64,000 nt of DNA, taken from positions 62,001 to 126,000 of the forward strand of contig BSBG01000006.1 of the NCBI GenBank assembly GCA_030159235.1. The letters run 5' to 3'. The translations under genes and the position numbers were made by a program. The notes beneath the pieces are model-generated. The model was given only the letters and a program-made list of their open reading frames with translations. It made no database searches and was not told the origin of the DNA. Shown here piece by piece: positions 30,876-42,300 of this stretch. This DNA is from Bacillus safensis (GTDB taxonomy: Bacteria > Bacillota > Bacilli > Bacillales > Bacillaceae). Within the stretch, counting starts at the first letter, position 1, and the number at the start of each line of letters is the position of its first letter.

Positions 30876-31931
30876 ATGACTAAGCAGATCAAGTGTGTTG
30901 TCTGGGATTTAGATCATACATTATGGGATGGAATTTTACTTGAATCAGATGAAGTGACGTTAAAACCATCGATGAAGGAAGTGCTAACAGAGTTAGATGA
31001 GCGCGGTATCCTTCTTTCTATAGCAAGCCGGAATGATGAAGCAGCCGTGAAGGAAAAGCTATCTGCCTTCGGAATCGAACATTTCTTTCTCTATCCAGAG
31101 ATTCATTGGAATGCCAAATCTAGTTCATTAGAGAGAATCAGTGAGCGCTTAAATATTCATAAAGATACCATTCTCTTTATTGATGATCAGCCATTTGAAC
31201 GAGAAGAAGTGAAGGCTGTTCATCCAGAGATTACGTGCTGGGATGCAAGGGATTATCTGTCATTACTTACTGATGATCGCCTGCGTCCAGTCTTTATCAC
31301 AGAAGATGCTAGACGACGCAGAAGAATGTACTTAGAAGCGGACAAAAGGCAGCAGGAAGAAGAGAAATATGAAGGGCCGCCTGAGAAATTCTTGGCGTCT
31401 TTACATATGAAATTCGTGATATCTGAAGCAGAAGAACAAGACCTCCAGCGAGCCGAAGAACTGACTGTCCGTACCAATCAATTAAATGCGAGCGGGAAAA
31501 CCTACGATTATGAAGAGCTTGATTTTTTCCGTCAATCAGATTCTCACTTGCTGCTTGTCTGTGAACTTGAAGATAAATTCGGTTCCTATGGAAAAATTGG
31601 ACTCTCATTAATAGAAGAAACAGGAGACACATGGCATGTCAAACTGCTTCTGATGTCTTGCCGCGTCATGTCTCGTGGTGTCGGGACCATTTTACTCACA
31701 ACGATTTTGCAAGAAGCGAAAAAGCGAGGAAAGCGGCTTGTGGCTGACTTTAAACAAACCGACCGAAATCGCATGATGTATATCACATACAAGTTTGCGA
31801 ATTTCAAAGAAATTGAGAAGGGAGAGGATGGCTATATCTTGTTTGAAAATGATTTAAGCATGATTCAGCCTTTCCCAGAATACGTAGATGTCAATATTGA
31901 ATTTAATCAGAAAGACCCAGCCAAACAATAA
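30876..31931 (+). CDS. amiF: AmiF, FkbH-type glyceryl transferase/phosphatase
   Basis: A 351-residue HAD-IIIC/FkbH protein. The HAD motif is D11-L-D-H-T, with the second motif IASRND and the FIDDQPFER acid pair. The C-terminal GNAT-like half carries the conserved SCR (C262). FkbH enzymes take 1,3-bisphosphoglycerate, drop a phosphate and load glyceryl on an ACP, here most simply AmiG. It is the short form, without the long N-terminal domain seen in the second FkbH of this cluster inside AmiM. AGAGGAG precedes the ATG. Confidence 0.9.
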   Translation: MTKQIKCVVWDLDHTLWDGILLESDEVTLKPSMKEVLTELDERGILLSIASRNDEAAVKEKLSAFGIEHFFLYPEIHWNAKSSSLERISERLNIHKDTILFIDDQPFEREEVKAVHPEITCWDARDYLSLLTDDRLRPVFITEDARRRRRMYLEADKRQQEEEKYEGPPEKFLASLHMKFVISEAEEQDLQRAEELTVRTNQLNASGKTYDYEELDFFRQSDSHLLLVCELEDKFGSYGKIGLSLIEETGDTWHVKLLLMSCRVMSRGVGTILLTTILQEAKKRGKRLVADFKQTDRNRMMYITYKFANFKEIEKGEDGYILFENDLSMIQPFPEYVDVNIEFNQKDPAKQ

Positions 31932-31958
31932 AAAAGCGAAAAGCGAGGAGATTAAATC

Positions 31959-32228
31959 ATGAACCTACACGAACAAGTAAGAGCCTATATCGAGCAAAAC
32001 CTAGTGGTATTTGATGAGGAAATTGAGCTTGGAAATGATGATCATATTTTTGAACAAGGCTTTGTGAATTCTCTATTTGCGATGAAACTAGTGAACTATA
32101 TCGAACATGACTTTCAATTCCAATTAGATAACGAAGACCTCGACATTGCTCATTTTAGTACGGTCAATCGCATTGTCGCCTTAATTGAGAGAAAACAACA
32201 GGGGGCGGCTCTTCATGAAAACAGCTGA
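31959..32228 (+). CDS. amiG: AmiG, discrete acyl carrier protein
   Basis: An 89-residue carrier protein. The phosphopantetheine site is S38 in FVNSLFAM, a variant of the usual DSL motif as found in carrier proteins for hydroxymalonyl or aminomalonyl extenders. It should carry glyceryl, which AmiE and AmiH oxidise to hydroxymalonyl. A GCGAGGAG site precedes the ATG. The next gene starts 14 bases before its stop. Confidence 0.85.
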   Translation: MNLHEQVRAYIEQNLVVFDEEIELGNDDHIFEQGFVNSLFAMKLVNYIEHDFQFQLDNEDLDIAHFSTVNRIVALIERKQQGAALHENS

Positions 32229-33357
32229 ACAAACGATCAATGCCATTGATGAAATTCGACAGTATTGCGATGAACATATCCGTCCGTTTGCCAATGAATT
32301 CGATGAGACGGAACATTTGCCAGAGTCACTGATTCGAGATATGGCGAAAAGAGGTTACTTGGCAGCAGGTATCCCGTCTTCCTATCAAGGGCTGGGGCTT
32401 GATCCAATCGCATATGGACAGTTCACGGAACAAGTGGGAAAAGCTTGCTGTAATGTACGGACATTATTGACAGTGAATTCACTTGTAGGAGAAGCCATTC
32501 TTCGTTATGGAACAGATGACCAAAAACAAGGCTGGCTCGTTGAATTAGCCAAAGGAGAAAAAATCGGTGCCTTTGCTTTGTCAGAGCCGAATATTGGTTC
32601 AGATGCCAACCATGTTGAAACGAGCTATCAAAAGGAAGGACAATCCTATGTATTAAATGGGAAGAAAAAGTGGATTTCCTTTGGAGCGATTGCCGATTTC
32701 TTTGTTGTGATTGCAAGAGACGGTGAACAAGTCACTGCATTCCTTGTCGATCGAGATCAGCCGGGTGTAGAGATTGAGAGGATTACAGGAATGATGGCTA
32801 ACCGAGCGTCCTATTTAGCGGAAATCACCCTCGATCATGTCAAAGTACATGAAAACTGTGTCTTAGGACCAGTTGGTGGGGGATTTAACCATGTGGTGTC
32901 ACTCGCATTAGACCATGGAAGATACAGTGTCGCTTGGGCAGGTCTTGCCATCGCACAAGAAGCAGTTGATTCTCTTGTCACGTATTCACGCAAAAGAACA
33001 CAGTTTAATGAAAAATTGTACAAGCATCAAATGATCAAAGGCATGATCGGAGATGCGGTTACCCAGCTCCATGCAGCGAGAGCCTTATGCCTAAAGGCTG
33101 GGGAAATGAGAGAAGCAAATCATCCTGATGCAATCACAGAAACATCCATTGCAAAATATTTCACCTCTAAAATCGCCGTTGACATTACAAATACAAATGT
33201 CCAAATTCATGGCGGAAGTGGATTTAGCCGGGAAAACTCAGCTTCAAGACTATATCGAGAAGCGAAGGTGCTCGAAATTATTGAAGGGACTTCGCAAATT
33301 CAGCAGCAGGTTATTGCTAACTATGGTTTACGCCATTATTTCGTGAAACATTCTTAG
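32215..33357 (+). CDS. amiH: AmiH, acyl-CoA dehydrogenase-like flavoenzyme (hydroxymalonyl-ACP pathway)
   Basis: A 380-residue FAD acyl-CoA dehydrogenase family protein. Seen: FALSEPNIGSDA, the flavin-contact GKKKWISFG, the SVAWAGLAIAQEA helix, QIHGGSGFSREN and the C-terminal EIIEGTSQIQQQ. In methoxymalonyl/hydroxymalonyl-ACP pathways this family carries out the second oxidation of the glyceryl-ACP. I chose the ATG at 32215 because GGGGGCGG lies just upstream; a TTG 30 bases earlier adds residues outside the family. It overlaps amiG. Confidence 0.85.
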   Translation: MKTAEQTINAIDEIRQYCDEHIRPFANEFDETEHLPESLIRDMAKRGYLAAGIPSSYQGLGLDPIAYGQFTEQVGKACCNVRTLLTVNSLVGEAILRYGTDDQKQGWLVELAKGEKIGAFALSEPNIGSDANHVETSYQKEGQSYVLNGKKKWISFGAIADFFVVIARDGEQVTAFLVDRDQPGVEIERITGMMANRASYLAEITLDHVKVHENCVLGPVGGGFNHVVSLALDHGRYSVAWAGLAIAQEAVDSLVTYSRKRTQFNEKLYKHQMIKGMIGDAVTQLHAARALCLKAGEMREANHPDAITETSIAKYFTSKIAVDITNTNVQIHGGSGFSRENSASRLYREAKVLEIIEGTSQIQQQVIANYGLRHYFVKHS

Positions 33358-33376
33358 AGAGAAAGGAGATGATCCC

Positions 33377-36300
33377 ATGGCTTTACAGCCGCAGAAGCTG
33401 GATAAACAGAACATTGAAAATATGTTAGGTATCACTACGATCCAAGAGGGACTGCTGTTTCATCATTTAATGGAACCGAACGGAACAGCTTATTTTGAAC
33501 AGCTGCTGATTGAAATAGACGGACCGATAGATCGAGACATTTTTGAACAATCATGGACGATTGTCACCAAACAGCATGAAATGCTTAGAACATTGTTCAG
33601 ATGGCAGGAACTCGCAAGACCAGTACAAATTGTGCTGAAGCAGCATCAGCCAGACATTCGATATCGTGATTTGACACAAGCGAAGGAGCCTCTTCATGTG
33701 CTGAAAGAAGAGGTGACGGCACAGAACCGAGAAGAACGCTTTGATCTGCAGGAAGTCCCATTCCGCCTGACGTTATGTGAAGTGAATGATGAAGTCAGCT
33801 GGGTTCTCATTAGCTTCCATCATATTTTATTGGACGGATGGAGCCTTGGAATTGTATTAAGCGATTGGATGAGTGCATATGAGCGCTTATCGAATGGGGA
33901 CAAACCTCTTCTGGAACAAAGACCGTCCTACCAATCCTTTGTTAAATGGCAGCAGAAAAACCTTCAACAGACAGAAGCACAAGCCGCCTATTGGAAAAAT
34001 GTTTTCAACGGTTGGAGTTATGCAGAACTGCTTCCGAAGCCAAGCGGCGCATATGAACATTCAGAAGTGTTTCATAAATATGAACATCAAGTGGATACTT
34101 CTATTGCGGAGAGCCTGAGCAAATTCACGAATCAATATGACGTGACGCTGGCTTCTGTCATGTATACGCTGTGGGGAGCTTTGCTATCTAAGTATGCGAA
34201 CCAAGATGATATTGTCTTTGGCACAACAGTATCAGGGAGAAATGCGGATGTCCCTCATATTGAAAAGATGACTGGGCTGTTCATTAACACATTACCACTG
34301 CGAGTCTCATTCGAACAGGAGCGGCCAATTCTTGAACAGATGCAGGAAGTGAGCCGTGAGATCGCTGTCAGAAATGAATACGAACATACCCCGCTATCTG
34401 ACTTAAAAAAATATGCAGGAATGACTGCAGAGCAATCATTATTTGATTCAATCGTCGTCATTGAAAACTATCCACTAGATCAAATGCTCACGAAAAACGA
34501 TCAGCCAATTCGTATTCGTGAATTTGAGATGACTGAGCAGACAGAATTTGATCTCACGCTTAGTGTCCAGGCGTTTGATGATCAACTGCACTTTTCATTG
34601 GTGTATAACCCTATCAGCTTTACAGCTGAGCAAATCGAAAAGTGGTGTCAGCATTTTCTTCATCTCCTGTCTGATGCCTGTGCTCATCCGCACAAACCTG
34701 TTTCTCAACTACAGCTGCTATCAGAAGAAGAGAAAGAAAAGCAGTTAGCGGTCTTCCGGCAATATGGCGGAGCAACATCTAGCAATGAGCCAACCGTGAT
34801 TGACCTATTTGAAGCACAAGTAGAGCGAACGCCAGCGGCAGCCGCAGTTGAGTTTGGCGATACGACGGTTACATATGAACAACTCAATAAGAGAGTGAAC
34901 CAGCTCGCATATTATTTGCAAAACAAAGGGGTCAAACAGGAGCAGCGTGTCGGCATTTTAGCAGAGCATTCTATTGAAATGGTGATAGCATGCTTAGCGA
35001 TCTTAAAAGCTGGTGGTGCATACGTGCCGATTGATCCTGAATATCCGCAGGAACGAATAGAATATCTATTAGAAGACAGCGGAGTAGAATGGCTCTTAAC
35101 TCATCCAATGAAAGGGCTCACCTATGCCTATCATGGAGAAAAAATTGATATCACACAGCCGGATCTATACACCGGACCATCAGACAACTTGGCAGAAGCC
35201 ATCACCTCAGACCAAACAGCCTACTGCATTTATACATCAGGAACGACCGGAAGACCAAAAGGTGTACTCATTCATCATCTTGGCTTAGCCAATTATATTG
35301 ATTGGGCGAAGCAAGTATATGTTCGAGGAGAAACAAGGCATTTTGCTTTGTATACCTCACTATCCTTTGACCTGACGGTTACTTCTATTTTCACGCCGCT
35401 CATTTCAGGAAATACCATCATGATTTATCACCATGAAAACCGGCAGCTACTTGTCGAAGACATCATAAAAGACAATCGCGTACATGTGATGAAACTGACA
35501 CCATCTCATTTACAGTTTATCAAGCATTTGTCTTTCCCAGACAGCCAAATGAAATGTTTCATTTTAGGCGGAGAACAGCTGGAAACATCTTTAGCGAAAT
35601 CCATTCAGCAGTCCTTCCCGCAGCCAATTGAAATTGTGAATGAATATGGACCAACTGAAACGGTCGTTGGCTGCATGATTCATCGATATGATCAGGACCT
35701 TGATCAAGACGTGTATGTACCGATTGGAAAGCCTGCACAGCATACAGATATTCTCCTTTTTGACAAACATATGAATCTCATGCCGGAAGGAACCGTTGGT
35801 GAATTATATATTGGCGGGAAAGGTGTCGCAAAAGGCTATTTGAATCGCCCAGAATTGACCGAAGACAGATTTGTCGATCACCCTTTCCAGCCAGGTGAAA
35901 AAATTTATAAAACAGGTGATGCAGCCCGCATACTCCCTAATGGTCTCATTCAATTTTTAGGTCGAAATGATGATCAAGTGAAGCTGAGAGGTTATCGGAT
36001 TGAAACTGGTGAAATTGAATTTTGGCTGAATGAACAGCCAGGAATCAAAGCAGCAGCTGTTGTTGTAAAGCCAGATGCTTCGGGTACACCATGTTTGGCC
36101 GCATATGTTGTCACGACAGCCATACTTGATCAAGCTGCAATGAAACAAGCGTTGGCTGATCAACTGCCAGATTATATGATCCCAACTCACTTTGTTCAAT
36201 TGGACGATATGCCGCTGACTGCCAATGGCAAACTAGATAAACGAGCTTTACCTGCTTTGAAACAGGCGCAACAAACGAAAAAACAGTCGGGCTCTGACCA

Positions 36301-39300
36301 TCTTTCTGATACGGAGAAAGTCATTCAAGACATTTGGAAAAAAGTCCTCGGCTTAGATGAGGTAAGTGTCCATGACAAATTCTTTGATATTGGCGGGCAT
36401 TCACTCAATTTAATCCACGTCAATCAACAGCTCGCTAAGCAATTGAATCAAAGCATTCCAATGGTCGAAATGTTCCGTCGTCCAACGATTAGAGAGCTTG
36501 CCGCATATTTAAGCGGCGATCCAGAGCAGGCAGCGGCAGGCGCGCAGCCTGTGAGACAAAAGACAAGAAAAGCCAATGAGCCGATTGCCATTATAGGAAT
36601 GGCTGGTAAATTCCCTGGTGCGAAAAATATTGAGGCATTTTGGCGAAATTTGAAGAATGGAGAGGAATCAATTTCCTTCTTTTCCGATGAAGAACTGCTT
36701 GAAGCTGGTGTTGACCGTCAAACCTTCGAACGATCCGATTATGTGAGGGCAAAAGGTGTGATGGATGGGCCTGATTTATTTGATGCATCCTTCTTTGGCT
36801 ATTCGCCAGGTCAGGCAGAAATGATGGATCCACAAATACGCCTTCTGCATGAGTATGCCTACAAGGCGCTGGAAGATGCGGGGTATGTGCAGGAAGATTA
36901 TACGGGTAAGGTCGGGTTATTTACTGGGTCCACATCGAACTTTCAATGGATTCAGCGTTTTGCCAATTCCCTTGATAGCAGCATGTCAGAGCTGTTTGAA
37001 GTGGGTTCACTCAATGATACGTATACCGTAAGTACAAGAATTGCCCATAAATTGAATTTGAAAGGACCGGCGCTCACGCTGCAAACCGCTTGTTCAACTT
37101 CTTTGGTCGCTTTGCATTTGGCCTGTCAATCCATTGCAAATGGTGATTCAGATGTAGCTCTTGCGGGAGGTGTGTCGATCCTGCACCCAGTGAAATCCGG
37201 CTACGTTTATCAGCAGAACATGGTGAAATCAAGCGATGGCCATTGCCGCGCCTTTGACGATCAAGCGGATGGAACTGTAGGCGGAGATGGTGTTGGTCTT
37301 GTTGCTTTAAAAGCGCTTAGTGAAGCGATAGAAGATGGTGACCATATTTATGCGGTTATTAAAGGCTCTGCCATCAACAATGATGGTGATCAAAAGGTTG
37401 GTTTCAATGCTCCAAGTGTCGAAGGACAGACACGTGTCATTCAGGATGCTCTGCATCAAGCAGATGTTTCACCAGATGCGATTGAATATGTGGAAACACA
37501 TGGAACTGGCACTTCACTTGGTGATCCCATTGAAATAGAGGCGCTCACAAAGGCTTTCGACACAGAGAAAAAACAATTTTGCCGTATTGGGTCTGTGAAA
37601 ACCAATATTGGACATTTGGATGCAGCGGCAGGAGCAGCTGGCTTGATCAAAGCAGTGCTATCGCTTCAGCATCGCACATTTGTACCTAGTCTTCACTTCA
37701 AAAAAGCCAATGAAAACATTGCATTTGAAGATAGCCCTTTCTTTGTCAATACTGAGCTGACGGACTGGAAGCAGCCAGCTTCCCATTTGCGGCGGGCTGG
37801 GGTGAGCTCATTTGGAATGGGTGGTACAAATGCACATGTCATATTAGAAGAAGCACCACAAAGAGATCGTCAGCAAATACCTCGTTCTGCTGAGCTGCTT
37901 GTTCTTTCAGCAAAGAGCAAAACGAGCTTGGAACGAATGAAAGACAAACTCGCAAGCCATATAGAAAACACGCCTTCTATCAATTTGGCAGACGCAGCTT
38001 ATACGCTGCAAACAGGAAGACAATCCTTTGGTTTCCGTCAGACATTTGTTGCGACAAGCAGAGAAGATGCATTGCGAGTATTAACAGAAAAGCAAGGCAA
38101 GGGCATTGGAAAGCTTATGCATTCCCATGTGGAAAAACAAAAGATTATTTTCATGTTTTCTGGACAAGGCAATCAATATCTCAATATGGGATTAGATTTG
38201 TACCGGGAAGAGCCTTACTTTAAGAAGCAAATGGATGCTTGTTTTCAAGCATATGAAGAAGCAACGGGGCGAAGTCTTGCCCGTATTCTGTACCCATTAG
38301 CGGCTGAAACAGAAAAGGCGCGTGAACAATTGGCAAGTACTCAATATGCACAGCCAGCCATTTTTGCCATTCAATATGCCTTATCCATGCTTTTCATTGA
38401 ATGGGGCGTTCGTCCTGATGCAATGATCGGCTATAGCTTTGGCGAACTAACGGCAGCTGCTATATCAGGGCTATTCAGCTTAAAGGACGCAATGTCCATG
38501 GTCGCCTATCGTGCGAATGCGATGCAGTCGTCACCAGCTGGCGTCATGATGAGTGTTCCATTACCTGAGGCAGAGCTAAAACCGATGCTTCCAAAGGATA
38601 TTTCTCTCGCCGTTGTCAATGATTCATCATGTATCGTGTCAGGTCTAGAAGAGGCGATAAATGAATTTGAACAAGAGCTGAAAAGCAACAGATTGATGTG
38701 TATGCGTTTAGGTGGAACCATTGCTGCCCACTCACATGTCATGAAGGATGCAGCGGAGCAATTCGGAGAAAAATTAAATCATATCAAAGCCAAGTCACTT
38801 CGTATTCCATTCATTTCGAATTTGTCAGGAGATTGGATGACAGATACGAGTGCGAAGGATATGTCTTATTGGAAAAGACATATGACCGATACAGTTCGCT
38901 TTGCTGAAGGGATCACAAATATTTTACAAGAGGACAATATTCAATTAATTGAGATTGGACCAGGACAAGATTTAAGCGTGATGGTCAACCGGTCGCTGAA
39001 TGGCCTAAATCAGCATGTATGTCATGTGTTAAGACATGCAAAACAAGATGTGACGGATACTGAATTTTTACTTGGTCAAATGGGACGTCTATGGACAAAC
39101 GGATTATCCATTGATTGGGACAGGTTCCATCTAAACCGTCAGCCGCAGAAAATGCCGCTGCCAACGTATGCGTTTGATCAAACCTCCTATTGGTATGATA
39201 CAGCAGATCATGTGAAACAAGAAAAACCAAAGCAGTCAAGAAGAAAGCAGCAAATGGATGAGTGGTTCTATACCCCTCATTGGGAAGCGGATCTTTTACC

Positions 39301-42300
39301 TTGCGTGCCATCAGAAGATACGTCTGGCGGAGCCTTGCTTTTGTTTGCAGATTCATCTGCTTTTGGAGAGAAGATGGCGGCTGAGCTCCTGACGAAACGG
39401 AACGTGTCCGTAGTGGTTCGTAAAGGAAATGAATTTACGAAGCATGACGAAAAAAGCTATACCATTCGGTCACATGAGCCATCTGATTATGAAAGGCTCA
39501 TATCAAATCTGGCAGACGACGAAATCAATGTGTCAAAAGTTTGCCATCTATGGGGTCTTTCAGAACGACACTCATCTCACACGGAAGAAGAATGGGTGAA
39601 GCAAACGCAGCAAGATACTTATTACTCCTTGCTTTATATCGGCCAGGCACTGAAAAAATATGTGTTGGACCAAAAGGTATCGATTACAGTTCTTTCCTCA
39701 TTGACGTATGCCGTTGGCGGTGAGCCTGTACTTTATCCTGAAAAAGCGATCCATCTAGGGCCTGCCATGGTGATATCTCAAGAAACACCGAACCTACGTT
39801 ACCGCATTCTTGATATTGATCGCCCGGTGGAAAATGGAGTTCAAGAAAAGAGATTGCTAAAGCAAATAAGTGATGAGCTAGATCGAGCGCATGGACAGCT
39901 TCTCACGGTCTATCGACGAAATAAACGATATGTGAAAAAGTATGCGAAAGGTTCAGTTCCCGAAACAGGACATGCTCATTTAGCTAAAAAAGATGGTGTA
40001 TACATTTTAATTGGCGGACTTGGGTTTATTGGATTGAATATCGCCCAGATTTTAGCCGAGCAAACGAAGGGAACGTTGATCTTAACGAGCAGGTCTGGGC
40101 TCCCTGATAGAAGCAAGTGGCAAGAATGGCTGTCTACGCACGATGAACAGGATCCAACAAAGAAAAAAATACAAAAGGTAATGGCACTGGAAGAGACGGG
40201 TGCAAACGTTCTGATACAGAAAGTAGACGTTCGCCACAGGGAAGATATCCACCAATTGATCAACACAGTGGATGCGTCTTATGGGCAGATCGATGGCGTG
40301 ATCTATGCAGCTGGAGTGACAGGCGACCAATCCTTCCAGGTGATGGAGCAAACAGATGTCACTTTTTCGGAGCCGCATTTCGAAGCGAAGATGAACGGTG
40401 TGCTTCATCTTGATGCCGCCTTAGGAGATCGATCCCTTGATTTCTGTTTTGTCCTGTCCTCTTTGTCACCGATCTTGGGCGGACTTGGTTTTACAGCCTA
40501 TACAGCTGTGAATCATTTCATCGATGCGTATGTGTATGAACGTAATCTACGTTCTGAAACACAGTGGTCTGTCATTAGCTTTGACGGCTGGGAATTTGAG
40601 CAGGGGCAGCAGCTCGATCTTCCAATTGGAGATGATGTCACCGAGACGTTAATTACAGAAAAAGAAGGAAGAATGATCTTTGAACGATTGCTTTCACTGG
40701 ATCAAGTGGAACAAATGGTTATTTCGACAACATCTTTACATGATCGTATTCACCGATATGTAGACCGCTTATCCCGTGAGGAAGAGAGCGGCGGAGAGCA
40801 TGTACAAGATGGAAACTTGTATTCTCGGCCAGCGCTGTCAACGAATTATGCGGCACCTGAAACGGAGCTGGAGAAGGAATTAAGTCAACAGTGGCAAGCA
40901 TTCTTTAAGATTGATGAAATTGGTATAGATGATCATTTCTTTGAAATGGGTGGAGATTCTCTTAAGGCCATTACCTTCATTGGCATCATTCATCGTGCAT
41001 TTAGTGTAGAGCTGACGCTGCCACAGTTTTTCCAAATACCTACAATACGATTAATGACAGCATATATCGATCAAGCAGATACTGCTGCTTATCATGTGAT
41101 TGAAAAAGCCGAAGTGAAGGAGCATTATCCTCTGTCGTCTGCGCAAAAACGGTTGTATCTCATGCAGCAAATGGATGTAAACAGCACAGGATACAACGAG
41201 TTTAAAGCGGGACGAATCAAAGGGAAACTCGATATCATTAGATTAGAATGGGCATTTCAACAGCTCATTAAGAGACACGAAAGTTTGCGGACAGCGTTTG
41301 TACTAGAGAATGGTATTCCTTATCAAAAGATTGAAGACGAGGTACCATTTGCAGTCACATTATTTGATCTCACTAACGGATCGACACAAGGATCTGAGGA
41401 AGATCAAAAACAAGTGATTGAACAATTTTTGACCGCCTTTACGTTAAGTGAGGCTCCATTGATGAGAGTCGGTGTGATGAAGCTGGCAGAAGAGGAATTC
41501 GTGCTTATGCTGGACATGCACCACATTATCTCAGACGGTCTTTCTCAAGATATTTTGGTCAATGACTTTATGCAGTTATATGATGGCAGGACGCTCGAGC
41601 CTCTCGCTCTGCAATATAAAGATTTTTCAGAATGGCAAAATGACTTGCTTGCATCAGAAGCACTGAAAGAATCGAGTGATTACTGGAAAAACCGATTAGA
41701 GGGTGCCTCGCTCCTTGATCTGCCAACAGATTTCGATCGGCCAGAGGTGAGACAATTCTGCGGCGGACATTATACGTTCCGTATAGAAGAAGCGGAACTG
41801 AACGCGTTTAAGAAGGTAATTTTACAAGAAGACGCCACACTGTTTATGGGCTTGTTAAGTGTTTATCAGATTTTGCTTCATAAATTAAGCGGGCAATCAG
41901 ATATCACAGTCGGGGTTCCAGTAGCAGGGAGAAAACAAGAGGAGCTACAGCAAGTGATCGGTATTTTTGTCAATATGCTGCCACTTCGTTTGTATCCTAA
42001 AGCAGAGCTGACGTACCAGCAATTCCTACAGGATGTGAAGGCACATGTCATTGATGATTTTGGACATCAAGAATATCAATATGAACAAATGGTTCAAGAC
42101 CTCCAGTTAAGCCGGAGTGTCAGCCGGAATCTATTGTTTGATGCTGTGTTTGCCTTGCAAAATATGAATCAGCCAGAACTGAAGGTAGGTGGCTTAACCT
42201 TTAGTGATTATCCGTATGAGACAGGAACGTCACGCTTTGATTTACTCTGGATTGCGTATGAGCAGGAAGACGGTCTTTCTTCAACGATTGAATATAATAC

